DNA from: Methylococcales bacterium
Lineage (GTDB): Bacteria > Pseudomonadota > Gammaproteobacteria > Methylococcales > Methylomonadaceae
Assembly: GCA_028707085.1 (NCBI GenBank)
Contig: JAQTUW010000008.1
Span: forward strand, 24,192-88,191
Direction: 5' to 3'
Length of the DNA stretch: 64,000 nt
Shown piece after piece: positions 1-8,898 of the stretch. The stretch's first letter is position 1; the number at the start of each line of letters is the position of its first letter. The notes beneath the pieces are model-generated. The model saw only the letters and a program-made list of their open reading frames with translations, was not told the origin of the DNA and made no database searches. Made by a program: the position numbers and the translations under genes.

Positions 1-161
<161 letters not shown>

Positions 162-236
162 TTAAAGTATTGATATCTAATCTCGGCCGCCTCTAATTCG
201 AGGACTAACCGGTTTGGAATCCTGCGATTCCCGATT

Positions 237-259
237 TTCATTGTTCCAGGAACAATGAA
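237..259. repeat. Perfect 23-bp palindrome
   Basis: Two 11-bp arms (TTCATTGTTCC and GGAACAATGAA) flank a single central A. It sits 88 bp upstream of the ferredoxin start, in the gap after the flavodiiron gene. The short centre makes a dimeric regulator site more likely than a transcription terminator, and no T-run follows on either strand. The regulator is unknown. Confidence 0.6.
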
Positions 260-285
260 GACACCGAATCATCCCTGAATCGGAT

Positions 286-310
286 AGCCCGTACCCAATG
301 GATACGGGCT
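286..310. repeat. Hairpin downstream of flavodiiron gene
   Basis: AGCCCGTA and TACGGGCT form an 8-bp stem with a 9-nt loop, 67 bp after the flavodiiron stop codon on the minus strand. No U-tract follows, so it is at best a processing or attenuation hairpin between this gene and the ferredoxin gene. Confidence 0.4.
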
Positions 311-377
311 AAACACCTCAGGCCGGCGTCAGTTCAGTCGCGGCGCCGGCCCGGGCCTAATCCATCCTGATGGCCCG

Positions 378-1658
378 TCAGGACAGATCGGCAAGATTTA
401 CCTGTTTGTTTTCCCGTATGCCCATCAACTCCTGAGCCAGTTCCAGGCCGAATGCCCGGCACTCCAGAATCTCGTCGTCGGTCGGGATCAGTTTGACTCG
501 CAAGCCGGGAATGGGCACCCTCAATTTCAAACCGCGCAAGCGGTCTTCCACCAGTCGCACCCCTTCGCCGGTCCAGCCGTAGGAGCCGAACACGCCACCC
601 AGTTTCGATTTAAGATTGACTACCGTTAGGGAAGAAAGCAGATCCCAGATGGGTTTGACCGCATCGCCGTTGATGGTCGGCGTGCCTAGAATCATGCCGT
701 CGGCTTCTTCGATCAAATCCACGAAGGGCGCGACTTCCCCGCCTTCCAGATCATAAAGCGAGACCCGGACATCCTCTACCTGCAATGCGCCCTGATAAAT
801 GGCTTCCGCCATCCGCCGGGTATTACCGTAGGAACTGATATAAAAAATCAGCAGGGTTTTCTGGTGGGCGCTCAGCTCGCTATGCAGGGCGGGTATGGAC
901 AACTGGTGGTAACGCTGGATGTAATGCTCCGGGCGGTCGCGCAGAATCGGGCCGTGGGTCGGGGCGATCAGCCTGAGCGGCAAGGGCTGGATCAATTCCA
1001 GGGCGCGCAGCACATACTCCTTGAAAGGCCGCATGATATGGGCATAGTAATATTCGAACGAAAACCGAAAATCTCCGACTCGGTCGTTAAAAAGCCGGCT
1101 ATCGCAGAAATGGCAGCCGAACACATCGCCAGAAAACAGAATGCCTTCTTCCGGGGCGTAGGTGCATTGAGTGTCGGGCCAGTGCAGATAAGGGGTATGC
1201 AGAAACTGCAGGCTGCGGTCTCCCAGCGAGACCGAATCGCCGGTCAGCACCGGCGTAAAACGCAGTTCGTTCTGCTTCAGCAGGCCTTTCAGCATGGACT
1301 GGGCTTTTTGCGAGATGAACAACTGTGCCTGCGGCGCGCGGCGCATCAGTTCCGGCAGAGCGCCGGTATGATCGGGCTCCAGATGATTAAGGACGATAAC
1401 CCTGATTTCCGAATAGTCGGCAACGCTTTCAAAGCGGGTAAAAAAATCGGCGGAAAAGCCTTCCTTGACGGTATCGATAATCGCCACCCCGGAACTGCCC
1501 CGAATCACATAGGCGTTATAAGTGGTGCCGTTGGCGGTTTTGAGAATGATATCGAAGGTTCTTAGATTAGGATCGAGCGCGCCGATCCAGTGTACCCGTT
1601 CGGATAACGGAACGGCCTGAGGCTGGCCCTGGTCATTGAGCAGCTTCGCGCTATTCAT
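378..1658 (-). CDS. Flavodiiron protein (FprA/Roo type)
   Basis: This 426-residue protein has the length and order of a class A flavodiiron protein: an N-terminal metallo-beta-lactamase-like diiron domain (about residues 30-255) and a C-terminal flavodoxin domain from about 268. All expected iron ligands are visible: H92-x-E94-x-D96 in HLEPDHTG, H159 in LHWPDT, D178 in SGDVFG and H235 in PTHGP. The FMN phosphate loop is SSYGNTRR near 276-282. Such enzymes reduce O2 to water or NO to N2O in the cytoplasm with electrons from ferredoxin or rubredoxin. Its start overlaps the NifO-like stop (ATGA) and it is the fourth gene of the nifB operon, which points to O2 removal near nitrogenase. A NO-reductase role cannot be excluded. 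Confidence 0.93.
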   Translation of the reverse strand: MNSAKLLNDQGQPQAVPLSERVHWIGALDPNLRTFDIILKTANGTTYNAYVIRGSSGVAIIDTVKEGFSADFFTRFESVADYSEIRVIVLNHLEPDHTGALPELMRRAPQAQLFISQKAQSMLKGLLKQNELRFTPVLTGDSVSLGDRSLQFLHTPYLHWPDTQCTYAPEEGILFSGDVFGCHFCDSRLFNDRVGDFRFSFEYYYAHIMRPFKEYVLRALELIQPLPLRLIAPTHGPILRDRPEHYIQRYHQLSIPALHSELSAHQKTLLIFYISSYGNTRRMAEAIYQGALQVEDVRVSLYDLEGGEVAPFVDLIEEADGMILGTPTINGDAVKPIWDLLSSLTVVNLKSKLGGVFGSYGWTGEGVRLVEDRLRGLKLRVPIPGLRVKLIPTDDEILECRAFGLELAQELMGIRENKQVNLADLS

Positions 1659-2074
1659 GACTCGCAGGCCTGTGCATCGCGCCGTTTCACACAGGTTTCC
1701 AGGGCAGGATCGACCGATGACAATCCCAGCCAGCTTTCGACCTCCGCCGCATCAAAGCCGGCGCGGCGGCGTCCGTCAACTTCCATTAACGGACGGCGGA
1801 TCAGAATCGGCGAAGCCACCATCAGTGCTATCGCCTGTTGTTCGTCGAGGGATGCCGGATCGATTTCGGCATTTTTGATTGCCGGGGCGCTGGGGTTGAA
1901 CCAAGCGCTGACCGGCAAGTTTCCAAAGAATGAGCGCAATTTTTCCGGCTCATCCACCCAGCGGTGCTGCAATAAATCGTAAATCACAAGCCTGTGCCCA
2001 GCCTTGGTCAATAGCTGTTTTTGCCGGGTGTTGTTGACACAGCCCGGCTTTTCGTAAAAGTGTATGGTCGCCAT
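1655..2074 (-). CDS. Nitrogenase-associated ArsC-like protein (NifO-like)
   Basis: A 139-residue member of the ArsC/Spx thioredoxin-fold family in its nitrogenase-associated branch. The start MATIHFYEKPGC carries the single active-site-type Cys12, and the PxLIRRPL segment typical of ArsC-like proteins lies near residues 90-97. The ATG at 2074 is chosen because homology-like sequence begins there; an open frame extending to 2212 is low-complexity and overlaps fdxN. It follows fdxN by 5 bp and overlaps the flavodiiron gene by 4 bp. Azotobacter NifO, linked to nifB and molybdenum use, belongs to this kind of protein. The exact function here is inferred, not shown. Confidence 0.85.
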   Translation of the reverse strand: MATIHFYEKPGCVNNTRQKQLLTKAGHRLVIYDLLQHRWVDEPEKLRSFFGNLPVSAWFNPSAPAIKNAEIDPASLDEQQAIALMVASPILIRRPLMEVDGRRRAGFDAAEVESWLGLSSVDPALETCVKRRDAQACES

Positions 2075-2079
2075 GGCGA

Positions 2080-2358
2080 TCAATGCGCTTGTAGTTCCGC
2101 CATCGCCTCGGCCATTTTTTCCGGTGGAATACCTGTCAATGAGCCCGGCGGGTTGATCGGTACTCCGAGCGCGTCCAGTATCGCGCCTTCGATTGGGCAG
2201 ATACTGGCGCATTGCGGTTCCTTATAATCGTCTTCACATTCCGTGCATTTTTTGGGGTTGATCAAAAAATGCGGTTTGGCTTCGTATATCGCCTTGCTCG
2301 GACACAAGGGTTCGCAGGCAAAACAGTTGACACAGCTTTCGATAATTTTCAAGGCCAT
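2080..2358 (-). CDS. fdxN: 2[4Fe-4S] ferredoxin, FdxN type
   Basis: A 92-residue ferredoxin with two cluster motifs: C9-x2-C12-x2-C15-x3-C19 and C38-x2-C41-x8-C50-x3-C54. The longer x8 insert in the second motif is characteristic of nif-linked FdxN-type ferredoxins. It lies 12 bp after nifB in the same direction, an arrangement common in diazotrophs. There FdxN supplies electrons for NifB cofactor synthesis or to nitrogenase. The tail after residue 60 is Pro/Ala/Glu-rich and has no cysteine. Its expression should follow the nifB sigma-54 promoter. Confidence 0.92.
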   Translation of the reverse strand: MALKIIESCVNCFACEPLCPSKAIYEAKPHFLINPKKCTECEDDYKEPQCASICPIEGAILDALGVPINPPGSLTGIPPEKMAEAMAELQAH

Positions 2359-2370
2359 GATAATGCCTCC

Positions 2371-3861
2371 TTATGCGCTGGCGCGTTGCTCTTCACTCAA
2401 GTCTTCAAGCTTGCCGGCTGCCGCCATTTCCTTATAGACTGCCATCACGGCCTGCTCGATAGGCTCCATGGCATGTTCGCCATTCGGGGCGATGCCGGCT
2501 TGCTCCAGCATTTCCCAAGGTTCATAACCCACTTTCGAGCACAGAACCGCCTCGCAGCCTTCAAGAGCGCGAATAGTCTTTTGCAGCGCCGTTTCCGCTT
2601 CGCCGCAGGAATTATCGCCGCTGCAATACAGCTCGGTTTTGCGGTGGCTGATAAAACGCACGCCCTCTGGCGAAGCTTCGTAGATCAAAAATTCCTTGGC
2701 ATGGCCAAAGTGCATGTTGATCAGGCCCTGGCCGCTGGTGGCGACCGCCATCAGAACCGGTCTGGTGGTAAGTTTTTCTTCCGCGGCGAACGCTTGGGCG
2801 GCCTGATGTTTTTCAGCGCGCTTGCTGTTCATTTCTTCGGCGATAGCCTGATGAATGACTTTGCGTTTTTCCATGGCTGCCTGATAATCGATCTCCATAT
2901 CCTCGATTTTGTCCATGGTAAACTCGTCGCCCCGGTCTTCGCCCAGCAGGCCGACCGCATCCGCGCGGCATTGCCGACAATGGCGCATCATGTTCATGTC
3001 GCCGGAGCAGCTATCCTGCAAGGCCTGCAATTCCAGCGCCGTTGGGCCGCGCTGACCCATTACGCCATAGAAAGTGCCGTGTTCGGCTTCGGCGATCAGC
3101 GGCATTACATTGTGCAGAAACGCGCCCTTGGATTTGACGATCTTGCTGACTTCCGCCAGATGCTGATCGTTGACGCCGGGTATCATCACCGAATTGACCT
3201 TGACCAGAATGCCTTTGGCAACCAGCATTTCCAGACCTTTTTGCTGCTGTTCGATCAGGATTTTCGCCCCTCTTTTGCCTTTGATGCGGCGGTTTTCCCA
3301 GAAAATCCAGGGATAGATTTTGGCTCCTACTTCCGGATCGACGCAGTTGATGGTGATGGTGACGTGATCGATATTATGCTTGGACAACTCCTCGACCGAA
3401 TCCGGCAGAGCCAGACCATTGGTGGAGACGCAGAGTTTGATATCCGGCGCTTCCTGGCTCAGGCGGCGGAAGGTCTCGAAAGTCCGTTCCGGATTCGCCA
3501 GCGGATCGCCGGGGCCGGCGATGCCGAGTACCGTCATTTGCGGAATATTGGCGGCGACCGCCATGGTTTTTTTCACAGCCTGATCGGGTGTCAGCAACTC
3601 TGACACCACGCCGGGACGAGATTCGTTGGCGCAATCGTACTTGCGGTTGCAGTAATGGCATTGAATGTTGCAGGCCGGTGCGACCGCGACATGCATGCGG
3701 GCGAAATAATGGTGGGCGTCTTCCGAGTAGCAGGGGTGATTTTGCACCTTTTCCCGGATTTCATCGGACAGGTGATCCAGTTGATCATCGGTAGACCCGC
3801 AAGAGCCGGCGGAGCAGCCGCTTTTGGCCGCAGGTTGTTCATTTAAGACTGGCAATTCCAT
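2371..3861 (-). CDS. nifB: NifB, FeMo-cofactor biosynthesis radical SAM enzyme
   Basis: This 496-residue protein makes the NifB-co core (8Fe-9S-C) of the nitrogenase cofactor. The radical SAM motif C64-x3-C68-x2-C71 (CNIQCHYC) follows an N-terminal segment with GCSAGSCGS. The SAM TIM barrel spans roughly residues 50-340. A C-terminal NifX/NafY-like domain (about 365-475, with INMHFGHAKEF) is fused, as in other proteobacterial NifB proteins, so this is the long two-domain form. A GAGGAG Shine-Dalgarno lies 6 nt before the ATG. It is the first gene of a five-gene operon and has a sigma-54 promoter plus two NifA sites upstream. Confidence 0.98.
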   Translation of the reverse strand: MELPVLNEQPAAKSGCSAGSCGSTDDQLDHLSDEIREKVQNHPCYSEDAHHYFARMHVAVAPACNIQCHYCNRKYDCANESRPGVVSELLTPDQAVKKTMAVAANIPQMTVLGIAGPGDPLANPERTFETFRRLSQEAPDIKLCVSTNGLALPDSVEELSKHNIDHVTITINCVDPEVGAKIYPWIFWENRRIKGKRGAKILIEQQQKGLEMLVAKGILVKVNSVMIPGVNDQHLAEVSKIVKSKGAFLHNVMPLIAEAEHGTFYGVMGQRGPTALELQALQDSCSGDMNMMRHCRQCRADAVGLLGEDRGDEFTMDKIEDMEIDYQAAMEKRKVIHQAIAEEMNSKRAEKHQAAQAFAAEEKLTTRPVLMAVATSGQGLINMHFGHAKEFLIYEASPEGVRFISHRKTELYCSGDNSCGEAETALQKTIRALEGCEAVLCSKVGYEPWEMLEQAGIAPNGEHAMEPIEQAVMAVYKEMAAAGKLEDLSEEQRASA

Positions 3862-3897
3862 GAAACTCTCCTCACTTGATTGGTTTATTAGAGAGTT

Positions 3898-3913
3898 AGC
3901 ACAGGCCGTGCCA
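3898..3913 (-). promoter_or_regulatory. Sigma-54 promoter of nifB
   Basis: The minus strand reads TGGCACG-GCCT-GTGCT, with the invariant GG and GC exactly 10 nt apart as needed for -24/-12 promoters. The predicted start is near 3887, giving a leader of about 26 nt that contains the nifB Shine-Dalgarno. Confidence 0.9.
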
Positions 3914-3928
3914 GTTATTGACTTTTTA

Positions 3929-3941
3929 TAACCAATTGAAT
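3929..3941 (-). promoter_or_regulatory. Possible IHF site in nifB promoter
   Basis: The minus strand reads ATTCAATTGGTTA, one mismatch from WATCAANNNNTTR, inside an AT-rich stretch between the sigma-54 promoter and the NifA sites. This is where IHF usually bends nif promoters. Such weak matches are common in AT-rich DNA. Confidence 0.4.
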
Positions 3942-3973
3942 TTCATGTATTTTTAATTTAATAATTCCGTATG

Positions 3974-3989
3974 TGTTGGAATTGTCACA
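3974..3989. promoter_or_regulatory. NifA upstream activator site 1
   Basis: TGT-N10-ACA (TGTTGGAATTGTCACA), centred about 95 bp upstream of the predicted nifB transcription start, within the usual range for NifA enhancer sites. Confidence 0.8.
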
Positions 3990-3995
3990 AGATTG

Positions 3996-4011
3996 TGTTT
4001 GTAACAGGACA
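3996..4011. promoter_or_regulatory. NifA upstream activator site 2
   Basis: A second perfect TGT-N10-ACA (TGTTTGTAACAGGACA) lies 22 bp, about two helical turns, from the first. Both should therefore present NifA on the same face of the DNA. Confidence 0.8.
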
Positions 4012-4069
4012 TTATCGAAAAAAGCATGGCTGCTTTGGTACAAAACTGTCCGCCAAAACATTGCCGGCA

Positions 4070-4534
4070 TTAATCGCCGCCGTGTTCGGCAAATATCGCA
4101 ACCCGACCTTGTTTATCGAACGACATGACCTGATAAGCCTGTTTCTGGCCGCCGGCTTCCATGCCAGGACTGCCCAGCGGCATATTGGGCGCGGCGATGC
4201 CGGCCACGGCAGGCTTGTTCAGCAGCAGCTTCCTGACATCCCCGGCCGGAATATGGCCCTCGACCACATAGCCGTCCACAGTAGCCGTATGGCAGGACGC
4301 CAGCTTGTCGGGGATGCCCAGTTTTTCCTTAATGGCCTGCATGTCGTCGCTCATCACGGTTTTGACAGTAAAACCGCTGTGCTGCATATGCTCCAGCCAT
4401 TTCCCGCAGCAACTGCAACCCGGGCTGCGATAAACCGTCATTTCCGGAACGGCGGCGGATTCTTCGGCGTGCAGTCCCAGGCTAAAACCCAGCAAAATGG
4501 ACGCGGCGACCGTTTTCAAAAGTTTATTGTTCAT
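4070..4534 (-). CDS. DUF411 periplasmic metal-binding protein
   Basis: A 154-residue DUF411 protein, a family tied to copper handling (CopG-like). A signal peptide covers about residues 1-23 (hydrophobic ASILLGFSLGL, then HAEE). The likely metal site is C40-x-C42-C43 in SPGCSCCGKW with C81-H82 in SCHTA. Met-rich PNMPLGSPGM near residue 130 may add ligands. It stands alone on the minus strand between hemE and the nifB promoter region and does not appear co-transcribed with the nif genes. Copper binding is inferred from family and residues. Confidence 0.85.
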   Translation of the reverse strand: MNNKLLKTVAASILLGFSLGLHAEESAAVPEMTVYRSPGCSCCGKWLEHMQHSGFTVKTVMSDDMQAIKEKLGIPDKLASCHTATVDGYVVEGHIPAGDVRKLLLNKPAVAGIAAPNMPLGSPGMEAGGQKQAYQVMSFDKQGRVAIFAEHGGD

Positions 4535-4626
4535 TTTAGTCTTTTATTTAATCAAATGGGCTCGATGTGCTTTACGTTGCCCGGTCGCAGGGCGCGTAAA
4601 ATGCGCTCTGCCTCAAATACCCGCAA

Positions 4627-5691
4627 TCAGACATGATATTGCGGACTTAATTCCCGCACAGCCTCGACCATGGCCCTGACATGTTCCGGGTCGATGTCCG
4701 GCAAAATGCCGTGTCCGAGATTAAACACATGTCCGGAACCCTGTCCGTAATCATGCAGAATTTTGGCGACATGTCCGCGTATCACATCCGGCGAGGCATA
4801 CAGGGTGACAGGATCCATATTGCCCTGCAAGGCCACCTTATCGCCTACCCGCGCCCGGGCTGCGCCGATGGAGGTTTGCCAGTCCAGCCCCAGCGCCTCA
4901 TAGCCGGTTTCGGCCATGGCTTCCAGCCACAAACCGCCGCCTTTAGTAAAAAGAATGGCCGGAATCCGGCGCCCGTCTCGATGGGTGTTCAGCAATTGCC
5001 TGACCTGCCGGGCGTAACGTAACGAAAACTCCGGATAAGCGTCATGGCTCAGTACCCCGCCCCAGGTGTCAAACACCATCACCGCATCGGCCCCGGCGGC
5101 AATCTGGGCGTTCAGATAGGCGGCAACCGATTGCGCCAGCTTGTCCAGCAATTCATGCATCAGCAGCGGCTGCTCGAACAACATGCCTTTGACCAGTTGA
5201 AAATTTTTGCTGCTGCGGCCTTCCACCATATAGGTCGCCAGCGTCCACGGGCTGCCGGAAAAACCGATCAGCGGCGCCCGGCCCAGCAGACGGGCTTTAA
5301 TTAGCCGTACCGCGTCCATCACATAGCGCAGCTCGGTTTCAGGGTCGGGAATCGGCAGATTGTGAACGTCATCGGCCGTGCGTAACGGACGAGCGAATTG
5401 CGGGCCTTCGCCCTCGGCGAACGACAGGCCCAGCCCCATGGCGTCCGGAATGGTGAGAATGTCGGAAAACAGGATCGCCGCATCGAAACCGAATCTGTCC
5501 ACCGGCTGCAAGGTCACCTCGCAAGCCAGTTCAGGATTGGTGCATAACTGCATGAAGCTCCCGGCCTTGCCGCGCACCTGCCGATATTCCGGCAGATAGC
5601 GTCCGGCCTGGCGCATCATCCACACCGGCGTGCGTTCGACATTCTGTTTCAACAAGGCGCGGATAAATAAATCGTTTTGTAAGTTTGACAT
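4627..5691 (-). CDS. hemE: Uroporphyrinogen decarboxylase
   Basis: HemE converts uroporphyrinogen III to coproporphyrinogen III in the cytoplasm. The 354-residue length is normal. The family signature [16 protein letters not shown] sits near residues 20-35 and carries the substrate-binding arginines. The second signature, [16 protein letters not shown], is near residue 145, and the C-terminal [11 protein letters not shown] motif is intact. It is the last gene of the aroK-aroB-SPOR-hemE row, 20 bp after the SPOR gene. Confidence 0.98.
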   Translation of the reverse strand: MSNLQNDLFIRALLKQNVERTPVWMMRQAGRYLPEYRQVRGKAGSFMQLCTNPELACEVTLQPVDRFGFDAAILFSDILTIPDAMGLGLSFAEGEGPQFARPLRTADDVHNLPIPDPETELRYVMDAVRLIKARLLGRAPLIGFSGSPWTLATYMVEGRSSKNFQLVKGMLFEQPLLMHELLDKLAQSVAAYLNAQIAAGADAVMVFDTWGGVLSHDAYPEFSLRYARQVRQLLNTHRDGRRIPAILFTKGGGLWLEAMAETGYEALGLDWQTSIGAARARVGDKVALQGNMDPVTLYASPDVIRGHVAKILHDYGQGSGHVFNLGHGILPDIDPEHVRAMVEAVRELSPQYHV

Positions 5692-5711
5692 GGATGGGTT
5701 AGGTTCCTGGC

Positions 5712-7109
5712 TTAATGGCTTTCAATCCGGACAAATTTGAATCTTTTTTCCAGACTGCGATTAAATTCGTTGGGCATGGCGGTTTTATATTTTCGGGCTT
5801 CGGCCAAAGTTCGGAAAGAGCCGTAAATGACCACATATTTTTCCCTGTCCTTTGCACCTGCGGTGAAATATTTCAGGCTGTCGCGGTAGTCGGCATATTT
5901 TTTCAGAACCCGTTGCACGGCGGCTTTATCGTACAGAACCATCACCTGCAAGGTATAGTTGTCCGGCGGCTGCGCCATGATCCAGGCATGGCTGCTCATG
6001 TCCGCTACAGATTTTTCCGGTTCGGGTTCGGCTATTTTTTTTACCGTTTCCACCCCGCCGGCCGTGGCGGGCTGCCCGGCTTTTGCGGCAAGCGTCGCAA
6101 TTGGCGACGGAATTGCAGGGTTGTCATCGGCAGCCGCCGGCGGCTGCCGTTCGCCGGCCTGCGCGGTTTCGGTCGCGGGCTGCGCGACAGCCGGTTCGGA
6201 AAACGCCTGACCGGTTGTCGCAGCCTGGGCCTGCGCCACGGGCGGGGCGGCAGGCTGTATGGCCGGCAGGGCAATGGTTTGCGGCGGGATTTGTTTGCTG
6301 ATGGCGATGTTTTCGGCGGCAGGCCGGGTTTTGTACAAAAACCAGCCCCAGGTCAGGCAGGAAACAGCTAGTGCAATGCCAAGCAATAAACCGGTATGGC
6401 TGCCGGAGCGCCGATTATGCCGCTGGCTGACTTTGGGCGTTTCCGCCACGATTCTGCCCGGTATGCCATGGCTGGCCTGATACAGATCGGCGACCAGGGC
6501 GTCGCTAACCGCATTGAACGATATGCCGCTGCCGGGCCGGGCGGACAGGTTCTGCAGATAATCTGCGCAATCTTTCCGGCTCAGGGGCGGCAGCTCGATG
6601 AAATGGCAATCGTCAATCGCCTTGTCGGTGCTGCGTTTGACATGAAATCCGTCGTGGGTCATCGCCGCCACCAGCCCAAGTTCCGGCAGCGATGCGCAAA
6701 AATCCAGCAGTTCGGTGATGACCCCGGGCGGCAGCTGATCGGCATCGTCTATGACCAGCACCGCTTTCTGTTTTTCACAAAAATGACGCAGCATGGACAG
6801 GTCAAGTTTCGCCTGTCCGGAATCGGCGAACAGAAAATGGCGGAATCCGTCCATGATGGCTGTAAAATCCAGCTCAGGGCTGCCCTGCAACAGTTGTATC
6901 CGCCATTGTGCCTGCCGGTTACGCAACGTTTGCAGCAATGTGGTCTTGCCTATGCCTTCCGGGCCGCAGATGATCAGTGGCTGGTGCAGATTGCTGAGCA
7001 AATGAATCGCCAAATCCAGTTTCTGCGAACGCTCAGGCGTAATCAGCGCCCGTTCCGCCAGGGTTGCCGCCGCTCTTTCCCGGTAAGTTTTAATATCAGC
7101 GGTCGGCAT
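5712..7109 (-). CDS. DamX-like AAA ATPase with SPOR domain
   Basis: This 465-residue membrane protein joins an N-terminal ExeA/GspA-like ATPase (Walker A GPEGIGKT at 49-56, Walker [10 protein letters not shown] near 116-124) to one transmembrane segment (about 243-262). A long Ala/Pro/Gln linker follows, then a C-terminal SPOR domain (about 385-465). SPOR domains bind denuded septal glycan, so the periplasmic end should sit at the division site. The gene overlaps aroB by 14 bp, the position of damX in Escherichia coli. Unlike E. coli DamX, the cytoplasmic ATPase is retained and no dam gene follows. Confidence 0.88.
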   Translation of the reverse strand: MPTADIKTYRERAAATLAERALITPERSQKLDLAIHLLSNLHQPLIICGPEGIGKTTLLQTLRNRQAQWRIQLLQGSPELDFTAIMDGFRHFLFADSGQAKLDLSMLRHFCEKQKAVLVIDDADQLPPGVITELLDFCASLPELGLVAAMTHDGFHVKRSTDKAIDDCHFIELPPLSRKDCADYLQNLSARPGSGISFNAVSDALVADLYQASHGIPGRIVAETPKVSQRHNRRSGSHTGLLLGIALAVSCLTWGWFLYKTRPAAENIAISKQIPPQTIALPAIQPAAPPVAQAQAATTGQAFSEPAVAQPATETAQAGERQPPAAADDNPAIPSPIATLAAKAGQPATAGGVETVKKIAEPEPEKSVADMSSHAWIMAQPPDNYTLQVMVLYDKAAVQRVLKKYADYRDSLKYFTAGAKDREKYVVIYGSFRTLAEARKYKTAMPNEFNRSLEKRFKFVRIESH

Positions 7110-8181
7110 AGTTTTTCAGGGTCTGTTGTAATTGAGCCGGTTCCACGCTCATCGGCAACAAAGCTTTGCCGATGGCTTCCAGCAGGATTACCCGGATTTT
7201 GCCGTCAACATTCTTCTTGTCCACCCCCATCAGCTCGATATATTGGTCGGCGGTCATTTCCGGCGGCGGCAGTACCGGCAGGCCGGCGGCCTTGAAGACC
7301 TCGATGATCCGCGCCACATCCTGATCGTCCAGCCAGCCCAGTCGCCGGGACAGGTCAGCGGCAAAGCAAGCGCCGATGGCGACCGCCTCGCCATGCAGAT
7401 AATGGCCGTAACCGCAACCGGTTTCAATGGCGTGACCGAAAGTATGCCCCAGATTCAGGGTAGCCCGCACCCCGGATTCAAACTCGTCCTCGCCCACCAC
7501 TTCGGCCTTGTTGAGGCAGGAGCGTTCAATCGCATAAGCCAGCGCCTGCTTGTCCCTGGCCAGCAGCAGCGGCATATTCGCTTCCAGCCAGTTTAAGAAC
7601 GCCGCATCGCGAATCAGGCCGTATTTGATCACCTCGGCCAGGCCGGCCGACAATTGTCGGTCTGCCAGAGTATTCAGCACATCGGTGTCGATAATCACGC
7701 ATTTGGGCTGATAAAACGCGCCTATCATATTTTTGCCCAACGGATGATTCACCCCGGTTTTGCCGCCTACCGACGAATCGACCTGGGCCAGTAGCGTGGT
7801 CGGAATTTGCACAAAGCCGATGCCGCGTTGATAACAGGCCGCCGCAAAGCCGCCCATATCGCCGATGACGCCGCCGCCCAGCGCAATCAGCGTGGCGTTA
7901 CGGCTAAATTTTTTTTCCAGCAGCCTATCGAATATTTTTTCCAGCTCATGCAGGGTCTTATGCTGTTCGCCATCCCGCAGTTTCACAATTTCCGTGCGGT
8001 GCGAACTCAGCGCTGCCGACAGCGCCGCCGGATATTGATCCGGAATGGCGTCGCTGGTGACGATCATCACCTGCTGCGAGCTTATATGCTGCGCCAGTAA
8101 CGCCGTATCGGCCAGCAGGCCGGAGCCGATATATATCGGATAACTTCTGTTCCGATCCAGTTCAACTTTCAATACTTTCAT
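7096..8181 (-). CDS. aroB: 3-Dehydroquinate synthase
   Basis: AroB cyclises DAHP to 3-dehydroquinate, the second shikimate-pathway step. The 361-residue product has the NAD-binding [13 protein letters not shown] motif (near 100-113) and the metal-site histidines in [11 protein letters not shown]. The ATG at 8181 gives the normal N-terminus [19 protein letters not shown]; upstream in-frame codons overlap aroK and lack homology. It overlaps the end of aroK by 20 bp, consistent with translational coupling. Confidence 0.97.
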   Translation of the reverse strand: MKVLKVELDRNRSYPIYIGSGLLADTALLAQHISSQQVMIVTSDAIPDQYPAALSAALSSHRTEIVKLRDGEQHKTLHELEKIFDRLLEKKFSRNATLIALGGGVIGDMGGFAAACYQRGIGFVQIPTTLLAQVDSSVGGKTGVNHPLGKNMIGAFYQPKCVIIDTDVLNTLADRQLSAGLAEVIKYGLIRDAAFLNWLEANMPLLLARDKQALAYAIERSCLNKAEVVGEDEFESGVRATLNLGHTFGHAIETGCGYGHYLHGEAVAIGACFAADLSRRLGWLDDQDVARIIEVFKAAGLPVLPPPEMTADQYIELMGVDKKNVDGKIRVILLEAIGKALLPMSVEPAQLQQTLKNYADR

Positions 8182-8707
8182 GATCTTCCAATGCAGCACG
8201 ATACTGCTGCAAAATGGTTTTAACAACGGTCTTGCCCGGCATGGAGCCGGAGTCTATCCTGAAATCCGCGCATTCCCTGTAAAGCGGCTCCCGTTGCGCC
8301 AGCAAAGTCTGAAGACGTTTCCGGGGATTGCCGGTTTGCAGCAGAGGCCGCTGGGTGTCGTGCCGGGTTCTATACAGGATTTTATCGATGGAACAATACA
8401 GATAAACCACAAAGCCGCGCGTCTTCAGCGCTTCGCGGTTTTCCGGCAGCAACACGGCGCCGCCGCCGGTAGCCAGAACGATGCCACGCAACCGGCTCAG
8501 GTCGTCAATGACGCTTTGCTCGCGCAATCTGAAACCGGCCTCGCCTTCATAGGAAAAAATGGTCGGAATATCCACCCCCATGCTTTCCTCAATCACTTTA
8601 TCGCTATCGTAAAAAGGCCGTTGCAACGCTTTTGCAAGCTGTTTGCCGATGGTGGTCTTGCCCACCCCCATCAGGCCGATAAGATAAATGTTCTCCATTT
8701 TTTTCAT
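8162..8707 (-). CDS. aroK: Shikimate kinase
   Basis: AroK phosphorylates shikimate with ATP. The 181-residue protein has Walker [10 protein letters not shown] near its start, the shikimate-binding [10 protein letters not shown] (DxD-type) segment, the GGGAVL motif, and the lid RPLLQTGNP. Start choice is uncertain: ATG 8707 ([11 protein letters not shown]) is given, ATG 8698 is also possible, and neither has a clear Shine-Dalgarno. It heads the aroK-aroB-SPOR-hemE operon. The pilMNOPQ genes often found upstream of aroK in Gammaproteobacteria are absent. Confidence 0.96.
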   Translation of the reverse strand: MKKMENIYLIGLMGVGKTTIGKQLAKALQRPFYDSDKVIEESMGVDIPTIFSYEGEAGFRLREQSVIDDLSRLRGIVLATGGGAVLLPENREALKTRGFVVYLYCSIDKILYRTRHDTQRPLLQTGNPRKRLQTLLAQREPLYRECADFRIDSGSMPGKTVVKTILQQYRAALEDHESIES

Positions 8708-8898
8708 TAGCAATGCGAGGCATGCGGCTTAAAACCTTACATTATGCCTATTTTTAGTCTGGCGGCGAATAAAATTTTGAGGCGGTAAAGGCCCTGTGAT
8801 CCGTCGGGTCGGCATGTTAACCTAATGTAAAGCGGCGCACAGTATTGCGTCTATACCATAATAATGTGCAAATCAGACGGCTGCATTATCATTTACCC

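Noticed and set aside
2212..3603. Long plus-strand open frame opposite nifB
   Set aside because: It lies fully antisense to a gene with clear NifB motifs, is rich in His/Phe/Arg as expected from the opposite strand of GC-rich code, and has no recognisable domain.
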